Made by a program: the position numbers and the translations under genes. Shown piece by piece: positions 53,024 to 61,015 of a stretch of 64,000 bases of DNA. The stretch's first letter is position 1, and the number at the start of each line of letters is the position of its first letter. The notes beneath the pieces were generated by a model that did not search any database, had not been told where the DNA came from, and saw nothing but the letters and a program-made list of their open reading frames with translations. The stretch comes from Xanthobacteraceae bacterium (GTDB taxonomy: Bacteria > Pseudomonadota > Alphaproteobacteria > Rhizobiales > Xanthobacteraceae), in the NCBI GenBank assembly GCA_004297465.1, contig SCUB01000023.1, positions 309,878 to 373,877 of the forward strand. Direction: 5' to 3'.

Positions 53024-55417
53024 TTACAGCTCCGCCCGGCGCAGCCGCAGCGCGTTGCTGACCACGCTCACGGATGACAGCGCCATCGCCGCGGCGGCGA
53101 CGATCGGGGACAGCAGCACGCCGAACAGCGGATAGAGCGCGCCCGCCGCGATCGGCACGCCGGCGGCGTTGTAGACGAAGGCGAAAAACAGGTTCTGCCG
53201 GATGTTGCGCATGGTGGCGTGCGACAGCCGGCGCGCCCGCACGATGCCGGTGAGGTCGCCCGACAGCAGCGTGACGCCGGCGCTTTCCATGGCGATGTCG
53301 GTGCCGTTTCCCATCGCGATGCCGACATCGGCGGCGGCGAGCGCCGGGGCATCGTTGATACCGTCGCCGGCCATGGCGACGATACGGCCGGCCTTCCTGT
53401 AGCGGGCCACCGCCGCGCTCTTCTGATCGGGCAGCACCTCGGCCTCGACCGCGTCGATGCCGAGCCGGCGCGCGACCGCGTCGGCGGTGGTGCGGTTGTC
53501 GCCGGTCAGCATCACCACGCGCACGCCGTCGGCCTTGAGCGCGGTCAGCATGGCCGGGGTCGAGGCCTTGATGGGGTCGGCGATGGCGATGGCGCCGGCC
53601 GGCCGGCCGCCGATCGCGACCAGGATCGCGGTGGCGCCGTCGGCGCGCAGGCGTTCCGCCGCCTCCGCCAGCACCGATGCATCGACGCCCTCGGCGGCGA
53701 GGAACGGCGCATTGCCGATCACCACCTTCTGGCCCTCGACGCTGCCGCGCACGCCCCTGCCGGCGGGCGAAGCAAAATCGGTCGCCGTCGCTGGTGCGAT
53801 GCCCTTGGCCTCGGCCGCGGCGACGATGGCGAGCGCCAGCGGATGCTCGCTGGCGCGTTCAAGGCCGGCGGCAATCCGCAGCACGTCGTGCTCGGAAAAA
53901 CCGGACGCCGATACGATCGCCGTCACCGCCGGCCGGCCCTCGGTCAGCGTGCCGGTCTTGTCGATCACCAGCGTGTCGATCTTTTCCAGCCGTTCCAGCG
54001 CCTCGGCGTTCTTGATCAGTACGCCGGCCTGGGCGCCGCGGCCGACGCCGACCATGATCGACATCGGTGTGGCGAGCCCGAGCGCGCACGGGCAGGCGAT
54101 GATGAGCACCGCGACGGCGGCGACCAGCGCATAGGAGAAGCGCGGCTCCGGCCCCCACGTTGCCCATGCCGCGAATGCGATCGCGGCGGCCAGGATCACC
54201 GCCGGCACGAACCAGCCCGACACCTGGTCGGCGAGACGCTGGATCGGCGCGCGGCTGCGCTGCGCCTCGGCGACCAGCTGCACGATGCGCGCAAGCAGCG
54301 TGTCGCGCCCGACCTTCTGCGCCTCGATCACCAGCGCGCCGGAGCGGTTGATGGTGGCGCCGATCACGCCGGCGCCGGCTTCCTTGGTCACCGGCATCGA
54401 TTCGCCGGTGACCATGGATTCGTCGACGCTGGCATGGCCCTCGAGGACGCGGCCGTCGACCGGGATTTTCTCGCCCGGCCGAACCCGCAGCCGGTCGCCG
54501 GCATGAATGGCGTCGAGCGAAATATCCTCATCGCCGCCGTCGGCACGGATGCGCCGCGCCGTTTTCGGCGCGAGGTCAAGCAGCGCGCGGATGGCGCCGC
54601 TGGTGCTTTCGCGTGCGCGCAGCTCCAGCACCTGGCCGAGCAGCACCAGCACGGTAATGACCGCGGCGGCTTCGAAATACACCGCCACCGAACCGTCATG
54701 ATGGCGGAACGCCTCGGGGAAAACGCCGGGCGCGATCACGGCGACGATGCTGTAGAGGAAGGCCACGCCGGTGCCCATCGCGATCAGCGTGAACATGTTG
54801 AGGTTGCGGGTGACGAGCGACTGCCAGCCGCGCACGAAGAACGGCCAGCCGGCCCACAGCACCACCGGCGTCGCCAGCACGAACTGGATCCAGTTCGAGG
54901 TCTTCGCGGCGATCAGCGCGTGCAGGTCGAATACATGCGCGCCCATCTCCAGCGCCACCACCGGCACGGAGAGCGCCAGCCCGATCCAGAACCGGCGCGA
55001 CATGTCGATGAGTTCCGGATTGGGGCCGGCCTCGGCCGAGACCAGCTCGGGCTCAAGCGCCATGCCGCAGATCGGGCACGAGCCGGGACCGGGCTGGCGC
55101 ACCTCGGGATGCATCGGGCAAGTGTAGATGGCGCCGGCCGCGACCGGCGGCGGCGCGGCGTCCCTGGGGGTGAGATACTTTACCGGATCGGCGGCGAATT
55201 TGGTGCGGCAGCCGGCGCTGCAGAAATAATAGGGGCGGCCCTCGTAAGTATAGCGATGCTGGGTTTTGTGCGGATCGACCGTCATGCCGCATACCGGATC
55301 GCGCGCGGTGGCGGCGTCCGGATCGGCGGCCGCCGCGTTGGCGTGCCCGCCGCAACAACTCGTCTTGGCGGGAGCGGGAGCGTGGTCATGGCTGGCGGAG
55401 TGATGGGCGGCGGTCAT
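53024..55417 (-). CDS. copA: copper-translocating P1B-type ATPase with YHS and heavy-metal-binding N-terminus
   Basis: A 797-residue CPx ATPase. A His-rich N-terminus (residues 1-30, with C21 C22) precedes a YHS domain ([10 protein letters not shown] ... FCSAGC, 40-82) and a heavy-metal-binding domain ([21 protein letters not shown], 98-118); no classical HMA domain is seen. The catalytic half has VTGESMPV, the transport motif [22 protein letters not shown] (phosphorylated Asp), the nucleotide-binding ASEHPLALA, and [16 protein letters not shown]. It exports Cu(I), or loads periplasmic copper proteins. It is divergent from csoR over a shared operator. GAGG supports the ATG at 55417. Confidence 0.93.
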   Translation of the reverse strand: MTAAHHSASHDHAPAPAKTSCCGGHANAAAADPDAATARDPVCGMTVDPHKTQHRYTYEGRPYYFCSAGCRTKFAADPVKYLTPRDAAPPPVAAGAIYTCPMHPEVRQPGPGSCPICGMALEPELVSAEAGPNPELIDMSRRFWIGLALSVPVVALEMGAHVFDLHALIAAKTSNWIQFVLATPVVLWAGWPFFVRGWQSLVTRNLNMFTLIAMGTGVAFLYSIVAVIAPGVFPEAFRHHDGSVAVYFEAAAVITVLVLLGQVLELRARESTSGAIRALLDLAPKTARRIRADGGDEDISLDAIHAGDRLRVRPGEKIPVDGRVLEGHASVDESMVTGESMPVTKEAGAGVIGATINRSGALVIEAQKVGRDTLLARIVQLVAEAQRSRAPIQRLADQVSGWFVPAVILAAAIAFAAWATWGPEPRFSYALVAAVAVLIIACPCALGLATPMSIMVGVGRGAQAGVLIKNAEALERLEKIDTLVIDKTGTLTEGRPAVTAIVSASGFSEHDVLRIAAGLERASEHPLALAIVAAAEAKGIAPATATDFASPAGRGVRGSVEGQKVVIGNAPFLAAEGVDASVLAEAAERLRADGATAILVAIGGRPAGAIAIADPIKASTPAMLTALKADGVRVVMLTGDNRTTADAVARRLGIDAVEAEVLPDQKSAAVARYRKAGRIVAMAGDGINDAPALAAADVGIAMGNGTDIAMESAGVTLLSGDLTGIVRARRLSHATMRNIRQNLFFAFVYNAAGVPIAAGALYPLFGVLLSPIVAAAAMALSSVSVVSNALRLRRAEL

Positions 55418-55443
55418 GGGCGGCCTCGAAATTCCGGTTGCGT

Positions 55444-55466
55444 TATATACCCTATGGGGGTATATA
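55444..55466. promoter_or_regulatory. CsoR operator between copA and csoR
   Basis: TATATACCC-N5-GGGTATATA is a perfect 9-5-9 inverted repeat in the 55-base gap between the two divergent genes. The TACCC/GGGTA core matches the known CsoR site type. It overlaps the promoter region of both genes, so copper-free CsoR would repress both. Confidence 0.8.
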
Positions 55467-55472
55467 GCCGAT

Positions 55473-55748
55473 ATGCGCGACGACATCAAGACTTCCTGCG
55501 CCAAGCGCCTGAACCGCATCGAGGGGCAGGTCCGCGGCCTGTCCCGGATGGTGGACGAGAACCGGTATTGCATCGACATCGTGACGCAGATCGCGGCGGT
55601 GCGCGCGGCGTTGCGGCGCGTCGAGGAGGAGATCCTGCGCGACCATGTCGCCCATTGCGTCGAGCATGCCATCCGCTCCGGCGACCAGGCCGACCAGCGC
55701 CGCAAGATCGAGGAATTGATGGCGGTGGTGAGCCGCTCGGACCGCTAG
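55473..55748 (+). CDS. csoR: copper-sensing repressor CsoR
   Basis: A 91-residue all-helical CsoR/RcnR-family repressor. The Cu(I) ligand fingerprint Cys-His-Cys is seen as YCIDI in helix alpha-1/2 and [10 protein letters not shown] in helix 2. [13 protein letters not shown] is the DNA-binding N-terminal helix. Copper binding releases DNA and derepresses copA. The ATG at 55473 lies only six bases past the operator and has no clear ribosome site, so the mRNA may be nearly leaderless; upstream in-frame codons overlap the operator. Confidence 0.93.
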   Translation: MRDDIKTSCAKRLNRIEGQVRGLSRMVDENRYCIDIVTQIAAVRAALRRVEEEILRDHVAHCVEHAIRSGDQADQRRKIEELMAVVSRSDR

Positions 55749-55812
55749 CGCCGTTTGCGGCGATGAGGCGAGGTGAGGGCACCAGCCTCCGATACCTGGC
55801 AATGCTCTCTCT

Positions 55813-55878
55813 TTCGTCATCACCGGGCCGGCGCGAAGCGCCGTGATCCGGTGGATGCGCGGGCCCGCGCATGACGAA
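55813..55878 (+). repeat. palindromic dispersed element with 8-bp terminal inverted repeats
   Basis: TTCGTCAT (55813-55820) and ATGACGAA (55871-55878) are exact inverted ends enclosing GGCGC-GAA-GCGCC-like and ATGCGCGGG/CCCGCGCAT (55855-55872) palindromes. It lies between csoR and hyfI and gives the clearest boundaries of the element family. Confidence 0.75.
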
Positions 55879-55915
55879 GGAGAGGCTATATCATCCACGG
55901 CAGGCGCGTGCCGGC

Positions 55916-56440
55916 TTACGCCTTGCCGGTCATGGTGGCGAGCAGCGCGATCAGGCCCTTGAGCATGTCGGTGGGGGTCGGCGGGCAGCCGGCGATATGC
56001 AGGTCGACCGGCACCACCGCGTCGACGCCGCCCATGACCGCGGGACTGGCTGCAAAGCAGCCGCCGTCGCGTCCGCAGTCGCCGACCGCGATCACCCATT
56101 TGGGATTGGGCGTGGCCTCGTAAGTGCGCTTAAGCGCCTCGCCCATGTTTTTCGTGACCGGCCCCGTCACCATCAGCACGTCGGCATGGCGCGGTGAGGC
56201 GACGAAGCGGATGCCGAACCGCTCGATGTCATAGAAGGCGTTGGCGAGCGCATGAATTTCCAGCTCGCAGCCGTTGCATGAGCCGGCATCGATGGCGCGG
56301 ATCGACAGGCTGCGGCCGAGGCGCTCGCGGCTGATGCGGACGAACGCGCGCCCGAGTTCGTCGAGCGCGGCATCGTCGGGCGAGGGCGGCCGCTCGGTCA
56401 GCGGTGGGCGAATGAGGCTTGCAAACAGCAGTTTGCGCAT
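55916..56440 (-). CDS. hyfI: hydrogenase-4-like small subunit HyfI (NuoB-like)
   Basis: A 174-residue protein of the complex I 20-kDa/HyfI family. The proximal [4Fe-4S] (N2-type) ligands are C55 and C58 in GSCNGCELE, C122 in GDCGRDGG and C152 in AGCPPTPTDMLKG. VTGPVTKNM is another diagnostic segment. It would form the cytoplasmic arm with HyfG. It is the last gene of the operon, 12 bases after hyfG. Confidence 0.93.
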   Translation of the reverse strand: MRKLLFASLIRPPLTERPPSPDDAALDELGRAFVRISRERLGRSLSIRAIDAGSCNGCELEIHALANAFYDIERFGIRFVASPRHADVLMVTGPVTKNMGEALKRTYEATPNPKWVIAVGDCGRDGGCFAASPAVMGGVDAVVPVDLHIAGCPPTPTDMLKGLIALLATMTGKA

Positions 56441-56452
56441 CGCGGTGGGCCT

Positions 56453-57937
56453 CTAGAGATCGTGGCCGGAGTAGGAGCAGTTGAACGACTTGTTGCACAA
56501 CGGGAAGTCGGCGACGATGTTGCCTTTGATGGCGGCTTCCAGCAGCGGCCACTGGAACCACGACGGATCGCGCAAGGAACAGCGCGCGATGCGGCCATCG
56601 GCGCCGAGCCGCAGCCATACCAGCACATCGCCGCGGAAGCCCTCCACCAGTGCCATGCCTTCACGCGGTTCGCCAGGCTGTGGCAGGTCCGCGCGCAGCG
56701 TGCCGCGCGGCAGGCGATCGACGATCTCTTCCACCAGCGCCAGGCTCTGTTCGACCTCGCGGATGCGCACCCAGACGCGGGCGTTGACGTCGCCCTCGGG
56801 GAAGACCGGAACATCGAAAGCGAGCCGGTCGTAGGGCGGGTAGGCCAGCGCGCGGCGGCTGTCGAAGGGGCGGCCGGACGCGCGGCCGACATAGCCGCCG
56901 GCGCCATACTGCCGCGCCAGCTCCGGGCCGAGCATGCCGGCGGTCACGGTGCGGTCCTGCAGCGAGGCGGTGTTCTCGTAGAGTTCGACCAGCGCCGGGA
57001 AGCGGCGGCGGATGTCGGCCACGAGCTCGCGCATCGCCTGACCCGCCGCCGCGTCGAGATCGGCGGTGACGCCGCCGGGCACGATCCGGTCGCGCATCAG
57101 GCGATGGCCGAAGGCATCGGCGGCGACACGCAGCATGCGCTCGCGCAGGATGGCGCAATGCGCCTGCATCAGCACGAACGAGGCGTCGTTACAGACGGCG
57201 CCGATATCGCCGAGATGATTGGCCAGCCGCTCCCACTCGGCCATCAGCGCGCGCAGGAACACCGCGCGCGGCGGCGCGATGACGCCGAGCGCGGCTTCGA
57301 CGGCGCGCGCGAAGGCCAGCGCGTAGGCCACCGTGCTGTCGCCTGAAACGCGGCCGGCCAGTCGTGCCCCGGTCGCCAGATCGGCCCCCGCCATCAGCGC
57401 CTCGGTGCCCTTGTGCGTATAGCCGAGCCGCTGTTCGAGCCGCACCACGGTCTCGCCATTGACGGTGAAGCGGAAATGGCCCGGTTCGATGATGCCGGCA
57501 TGCACCGGGCCGACCGCGACCTGATGCAGGCCCTCGCCCTCGCACGGCAGGAACGCATAGTCCGGCGGCTCCGGGTTCGGACCCCATTGGCCGTGATCGA
57601 GCCACGGCCGCGTGTCCGGCAGGCCGTCCGGGATGAGGCCGGAAAGGTCGCGCAGCGCGCGTTCGAGCCGCAGTGCCGGTGGATGCAGCCGCGCCACCGA
57701 CGGATAGCGGCCGCCGTCGCAGGCAAGGCTGATGACGCCGACGGCCTGCGCCGGCTCGTCGAGCAGCGCCATGTGCACGGTGGCGGCATCGGGCCACAGG
57801 CCGAGCAGGGTGAGATGGCCGCCGGCGAGCTGTTCGATGGCGGCGTCCCAGGCCGCCCGGTCGACGGTCACGCGCGGCCACGGCGCGTGATGGCTTGCCG
57901 GCCGGCCGCCGCGAAGAAGATCGTCAAGCGTGGACAT
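56453..57937 (-). CDS. hyfG: hydrogenase-4-like large subunit HyfG (NuoC-NuoD fusion), nickel ligands lost
   Basis: A 494-residue NuoC-NuoD type fusion: NuoC-like residues 1-125, then the large subunit (PVHAGIIEPGHFRFTVNGETV, LEQRLGYTHKGTEALM, ERLANHLGDIGAVCNDA). In group 4 hydrogenases two CxxC pairs hold NiFe. Here the first is RVSGDST (S198, S201 in place of Cys) and the second is NKSFNC (S484 and C487 in place of the DPCxxC pair). Three of four ligands are missing, so hydrogen chemistry is not expected. This is the Ehr (energy-converting hydrogenase-related) class. No ferredoxin-like HyfA/HyfH gene is present, so the electron donor is unknown. Confidence 0.92.
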   Translation of the reverse strand: MSTLDDLLRGGRPASHHAPWPRVTVDRAAWDAAIEQLAGGHLTLLGLWPDAATVHMALLDEPAQAVGVISLACDGGRYPSVARLHPPALRLERALRDLSGLIPDGLPDTRPWLDHGQWGPNPEPPDYAFLPCEGEGLHQVAVGPVHAGIIEPGHFRFTVNGETVVRLEQRLGYTHKGTEALMAGADLATGARLAGRVSGDSTVAYALAFARAVEAALGVIAPPRAVFLRALMAEWERLANHLGDIGAVCNDASFVLMQAHCAILRERMLRVAADAFGHRLMRDRIVPGGVTADLDAAAGQAMRELVADIRRRFPALVELYENTASLQDRTVTAGMLGPELARQYGAGGYVGRASGRPFDSRRALAYPPYDRLAFDVPVFPEGDVNARVWVRIREVEQSLALVEEIVDRLPRGTLRADLPQPGEPREGMALVEGFRGDVLVWLRLGADGRIARCSLRDPSWFQWPLLEAAIKGNIVADFPLCNKSFNCSYSGHDL

Positions 57938-57952
57938 CGCCGGATCCTCCCT

Positions 57953-59404
57953 TCATCCCAGCAGGATTGCGATATGGCGGAACCACGCCACCAGCGGCGG
58001 CGGCAGGTAGATTCCGGCCATCAGCACCAGCGCCAGATGCGCGTAGAGCGGCACATAGGAGGCCGCGACCGGCGCGGTGCTGCCAAGCGGCTTGCCGAAG
58101 GCGACCCCGGTCAGGCGCAACAGCAGCGCGCCGAACGCGATCAGCAGCCCGAATGCCAGCGGCACGGCCAGGAGCGGCTCGCGCGCGAAGGTCGAACTCA
58201 CCACCAGGAACTCGCTCATGAAGATGCCGAACGGCGGCAGCCCGGCGATGGCGGCGACGCCGATCACCAGCCCCCAGCCGAGCGCGGGATGGCTCTCGGT
58301 CAGGCCGCGGATGTCGGCGATGCGCTGCGTGCCCTTGATCTGCGCCACGTGGCCGACGGCGTAGAAGATCGCCGACTTGGTCAGGCTGTGCATCACCATG
58401 TGCAGGAGCCCGGCGAAATTGGCGAGCGGGCCGCCCATGCCGAACGCGAACACGATGATGCCCATGTGCTCGATCGAGGAATAGGCGAACAGGCGCTTGA
58501 TGTCGCGGCGGCGGTACAGCATGAACGCGGCGAAGATCAGCGATGCCAGCCCCATCAGCACCATCAGGGGGCCCGGCGCCAGCGCCGCCGGATTGGCGGT
58601 CATCAGGATCTTGAAGCGCAACAGCACATAGAGCGCGACGTTGAGCAGCAGCCCCGACAGCACCGCCGAGATCGGCGTCGGGCCCTCGGCGTGAGCGTCG
58701 GGCAGCCAGGCGTGCAGCGGCGCCAAACCGACCTTGGTGCCGTAGCCGAGCAGCAGGAAAACGAACGCGACGTTCAAAAGCGCCGGGTCGAACGCGACGG
58801 CGCGCGTCACCAGCACCGTCCACACCATGGCGTCGGAGCCCTCGCCGATCACCGGCCGCGCCGTCATGTAGACCAGGATGGTGCCGAACAGCGCCAGCGC
58901 GATGCCGACGCTGCCGAGAATGAAATACTTCCACGCCGCTTCCAGCGCCTCGTGGGTGCGGTAGATGCCGACCATCAGCACCGTGGTCAGCGTCGCCACT
59001 TCCACCGCCACCCACATCAGGCCGATGTTGTTCGAGACGAACGCGAGGTTCATGCCGAACATCATGATCTGGTACATGGCGTGGTAGAAGCGCAGGTAGA
59101 CCGGCGTCAGGCGGCCGCTCTCCAGCTCATGGCCGATGTAGCTAGCGCTGAACAGGCTGGCGGTGAATCCGACGAAGGTGTTGAGCGCGATGAACACGAT
59201 GTTGAGGTCGTCGATCAGCACATAGGTGCCCGGCGTCGGGCGTTCGGTGACGAACAGCGTCAGCGCCGCGGCGAAGGTCATCAGGCTCGCCAGCACATTG
59301 AGCCGCGCCGTCAGCCGATAGCCCGGCATGAGCACCAGCAGCACCGCGGCGGTGGCCGGAATGATGAGCACGGCGGCGACGGGATTGATGAAGGACGCGG
59401 TCAT
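57953..59404 (-). CDS. hyfF: hydrogenase-4-like antiporter subunit HyfF (NuoN/MrpD-like)
   Basis: A 483-residue, about 14-helix proton-pumping-type subunit. Key charged residues are kept: the TM5 glutamate in WVAVEVATL and the TM7 lysine in LGYGTKVGLAPLHAWLPDAHAE. RRRDIKRLFAYSSIEHMGII and LPPFGIFMSEF are family motifs. It should move protons or sodium in step with the cytoplasmic redox arm. The start overlaps the hyfE stop (ATGA). Confidence 0.94.
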   Translation of the reverse strand: MTASFINPVAAVLIIPATAAVLLVLMPGYRLTARLNVLASLMTFAAALTLFVTERPTPGTYVLIDDLNIVFIALNTFVGFTASLFSASYIGHELESGRLTPVYLRFYHAMYQIMMFGMNLAFVSNNIGLMWVAVEVATLTTVLMVGIYRTHEALEAAWKYFILGSVGIALALFGTILVYMTARPVIGEGSDAMVWTVLVTRAVAFDPALLNVAFVFLLLGYGTKVGLAPLHAWLPDAHAEGPTPISAVLSGLLLNVALYVLLRFKILMTANPAALAPGPLMVLMGLASLIFAAFMLYRRRDIKRLFAYSSIEHMGIIVFAFGMGGPLANFAGLLHMVMHSLTKSAIFYAVGHVAQIKGTQRIADIRGLTESHPALGWGLVIGVAAIAGLPPFGIFMSEFLVVSSTFAREPLLAVPLAFGLLIAFGALLLRLTGVAFGKPLGSTAPVAASYVPLYAHLALVLMAGIYLPPPLVAWFRHIAILLG

Positions 59405-60063
59405 TGCCGCTCTCCGCGATAATCGTCGAGCGCGCTGTCGTCGACCGAATCGAATCGCTCGCGGATGCGGAACAGGAACACGCCGATCACGATGAAGGCG
59501 ATCAGCACCGAGAACGCGACGCTGATCTCGACCACCAGCGGCATGCCCTTGGCGGCGGTGGCGGCGAGGATCAGGCCGTTTTCCAGCGACATGAAGCCGA
59601 CCACCTGGCTCACCGCGTTGCGCCGCGTCACCATCATCAGGAGGCCCAGGAGCACGATCGACAGCGCGAAGGCGATGTCCTCGCGCGCCAGCGGATCGGC
59701 CTCGGCGGTGACGCGCAGCATCAGCATCAGCGACAGCGCCACCAGCCCCATGCCGGCCAGCATGGTGGGGCCGATGCCTACCGCGGTCTCGATGTCGCGG
59801 TGGATGCCGAGCTGCCGGATGATGCGGTGCAGCCCGACCGGGATGATGAGCGCCTTGAAAATGAGCGCGATCGCCGCGGTGACGTAGAGATGCGGCGCGT
59901 TCTGCACATAGGCCTGCCAGGTGACGGACATCGCCAGCACCAGGGCGTGCACCGCGAACACGTTGAGCAGCGCATAGAGCCGGTCCTGGTACAGCATGAC
60001 AAAGCTGATCAGCACCAGGCTGCCGGCCAGCAAATGGGCGATGTCGAAGACGAGGCCGCGCAT
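59401..60063 (-). CDS. hyfE: hydrogenase-4-like membrane subunit HyfE (NuoK-like C-terminus)
   Basis: A 220-residue membrane protein with about seven helices. The C-terminal half (NAVSQVVGFMSLENGLIL ... VVEISVAFSVLIAFIVIG) carries the NuoK-type glutamates within membrane helices. It links HyfC/HyfG to the antiporter subunits. It starts one base after the hyfC stop and overlaps hyfF. Confidence 0.93.
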   Translation of the reverse strand: MRGLVFDIAHLLAGSLVLISFVMLYQDRLYALLNVFAVHALVLAMSVTWQAYVQNAPHLYVTAAIALIFKALIIPVGLHRIIRQLGIHRDIETAVGIGPTMLAGMGLVALSLMLMLRVTAEADPLAREDIAFALSIVLLGLLMMVTRRNAVSQVVGFMSLENGLILAATAAKGMPLVVEISVAFSVLIAFIVIGVFLFRIRERFDSVDDSALDDYRGERQ

Positions 60064-60064
60064 C

Positions 60065-61015
60065 TCAAAGGCTCCGCGACACGAACAGCAGCAGGGCGCC
60101 GAGCAACGACAGCATCAGCGCCGCGCCGAGAAAATCCGGCACCCGGAACACCCGCATCTTGGCGATGCTGGTCTCGAACAGCACCAGCAGGAAGCCGCCG
60201 ACGGCGAGCTTGCCGACATACAGGACGCCGCCGGCGAGATAGGCGCGCACGCCGCTTCCGGTCGGCGCCAGGCTCCACGGCGTGAACACGCAGGCGATCA
60301 GCGACATGTACAGCAGGAGCTTGAGCATGGCGGCGAGCTCGATCATCGCCAGGTGGCGGCCGGAATATTCCAGCACCATGGCCTCGTGCACCATGGTGAG
60401 TTCGAGGTGCGTCGCCGGGTTGTCGACCGGGATGCGGGCATTCTCGGCGATCGCCACCATGATCAGCGCCACCATCGCCATGCCGAGCGAGACGCGCAGG
60501 CCCACCGTGCCCGAGCTCATGAACGCGGCCACCGTCGAAAGCTGCGTCGAGCCGGCCACCAGCGCCAGCGTGAACACGGTCAGCAGCATCGCCGGCTCGG
60601 CCAGCGTCGCGATCATCATCTCGCGGCTGGCGCCGATGCCGCCGAAGCTGGTGCCGATGTCCATGGCGGCGAGCGCCAGGAAGAAGCGGGCGCTGCCCAA
60701 CAGCGCGACGATGGCGATGAGGTCGGCGGTCCAGCTGAAGGTCAGGCCGGTGGCGAAGGTAGGTATCAGCGCGGCCGCGACCCAAGTCGCCGCGAACACC
60801 AGATAGGGGATGACGCGGAACAGCCATGAGGCGTTGTCGGCCAGCACCGCTTCCTTGCGCAAAAGCCGCCACAGGTCGCGGTAGGGCTGCAGCAGGGGCG
60901 GGCCGCGCCGCATCAGCAGCCGCGCCTTGGCCTTGCGGGTGAAGCCGGTGAGCAGCGGCGCCAGCAGCAGCACCAGCGCCATCTGCACGCCCTGGATCAG
61001 GAGATCGGCGATCAT
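60065..61015 (-). CDS. hyfC: hydrogenase-4-like membrane subunit HyfC (NuoH-like)
   Basis: A 316-residue NuoH/HycD homologue with about eight helices. The cytoplasmic loop motif AENARIPVDNPATHLELTM and EAMVLEYSGRHLAM contain the conserved acidic residues near the quinone/redox interface, and RRGPPLLQPYRDLWRLLRKE is the N-terminal loop. It anchors the HyfG-HyfI arm to the membrane. The ATG at 61015 overlaps the hyfB TGA (ATGA); an ATG two codons earlier is possible. Confidence 0.94.
   Translation of the reverse strand: MIADLLIQGVQMALVLLLAPLLTGFTRKAKARLLMRRGPPLLQPYRDLWRLLRKEAVLADNASWLFRVIPYLVFAATWVAAALIPTFATGLTFSWTADLIAIVALLGSARFFLALAAMDIGTSFGGIGASREMMIATLAEPAMLLTVFTLALVAGSTQLSTVAAFMSSGTVGLRVSLGMAMVALIMVAIAENARIPVDNPATHLELTMVHEAMVLEYSGRHLAMIELAAMLKLLLYMSLIACVFTPWSLAPTGSGVRAYLAGGVLYVGKLAVGGFLLVLFETSIAKMRVFRVPDFLGAALMLSLLGALLLFVSRSL

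Noticed and set aside
53219..55846. 875-codon plus-strand frame across the copper ATPase
   Set aside because: The minus-strand ATPase has all catalytic motifs; the plus frame is Asp/Arg/His-rich shadow sequence that also runs through csoR in another frame.
56453..57937. Functional [NiFe] hydrogenase or formate hydrogenlyase large subunit
   Set aside because: Three of the four nickel-ligand cysteines are serine in this sequence and no formate dehydrogenase or hydrogenase maturation genes are near.
57413..59422. 669-codon plus-strand frame opposite hyfG and hyfF
   Set aside because: Repetitive Gln/His/Arg/Asp composition complementary to membrane-helix codons; not a gene.
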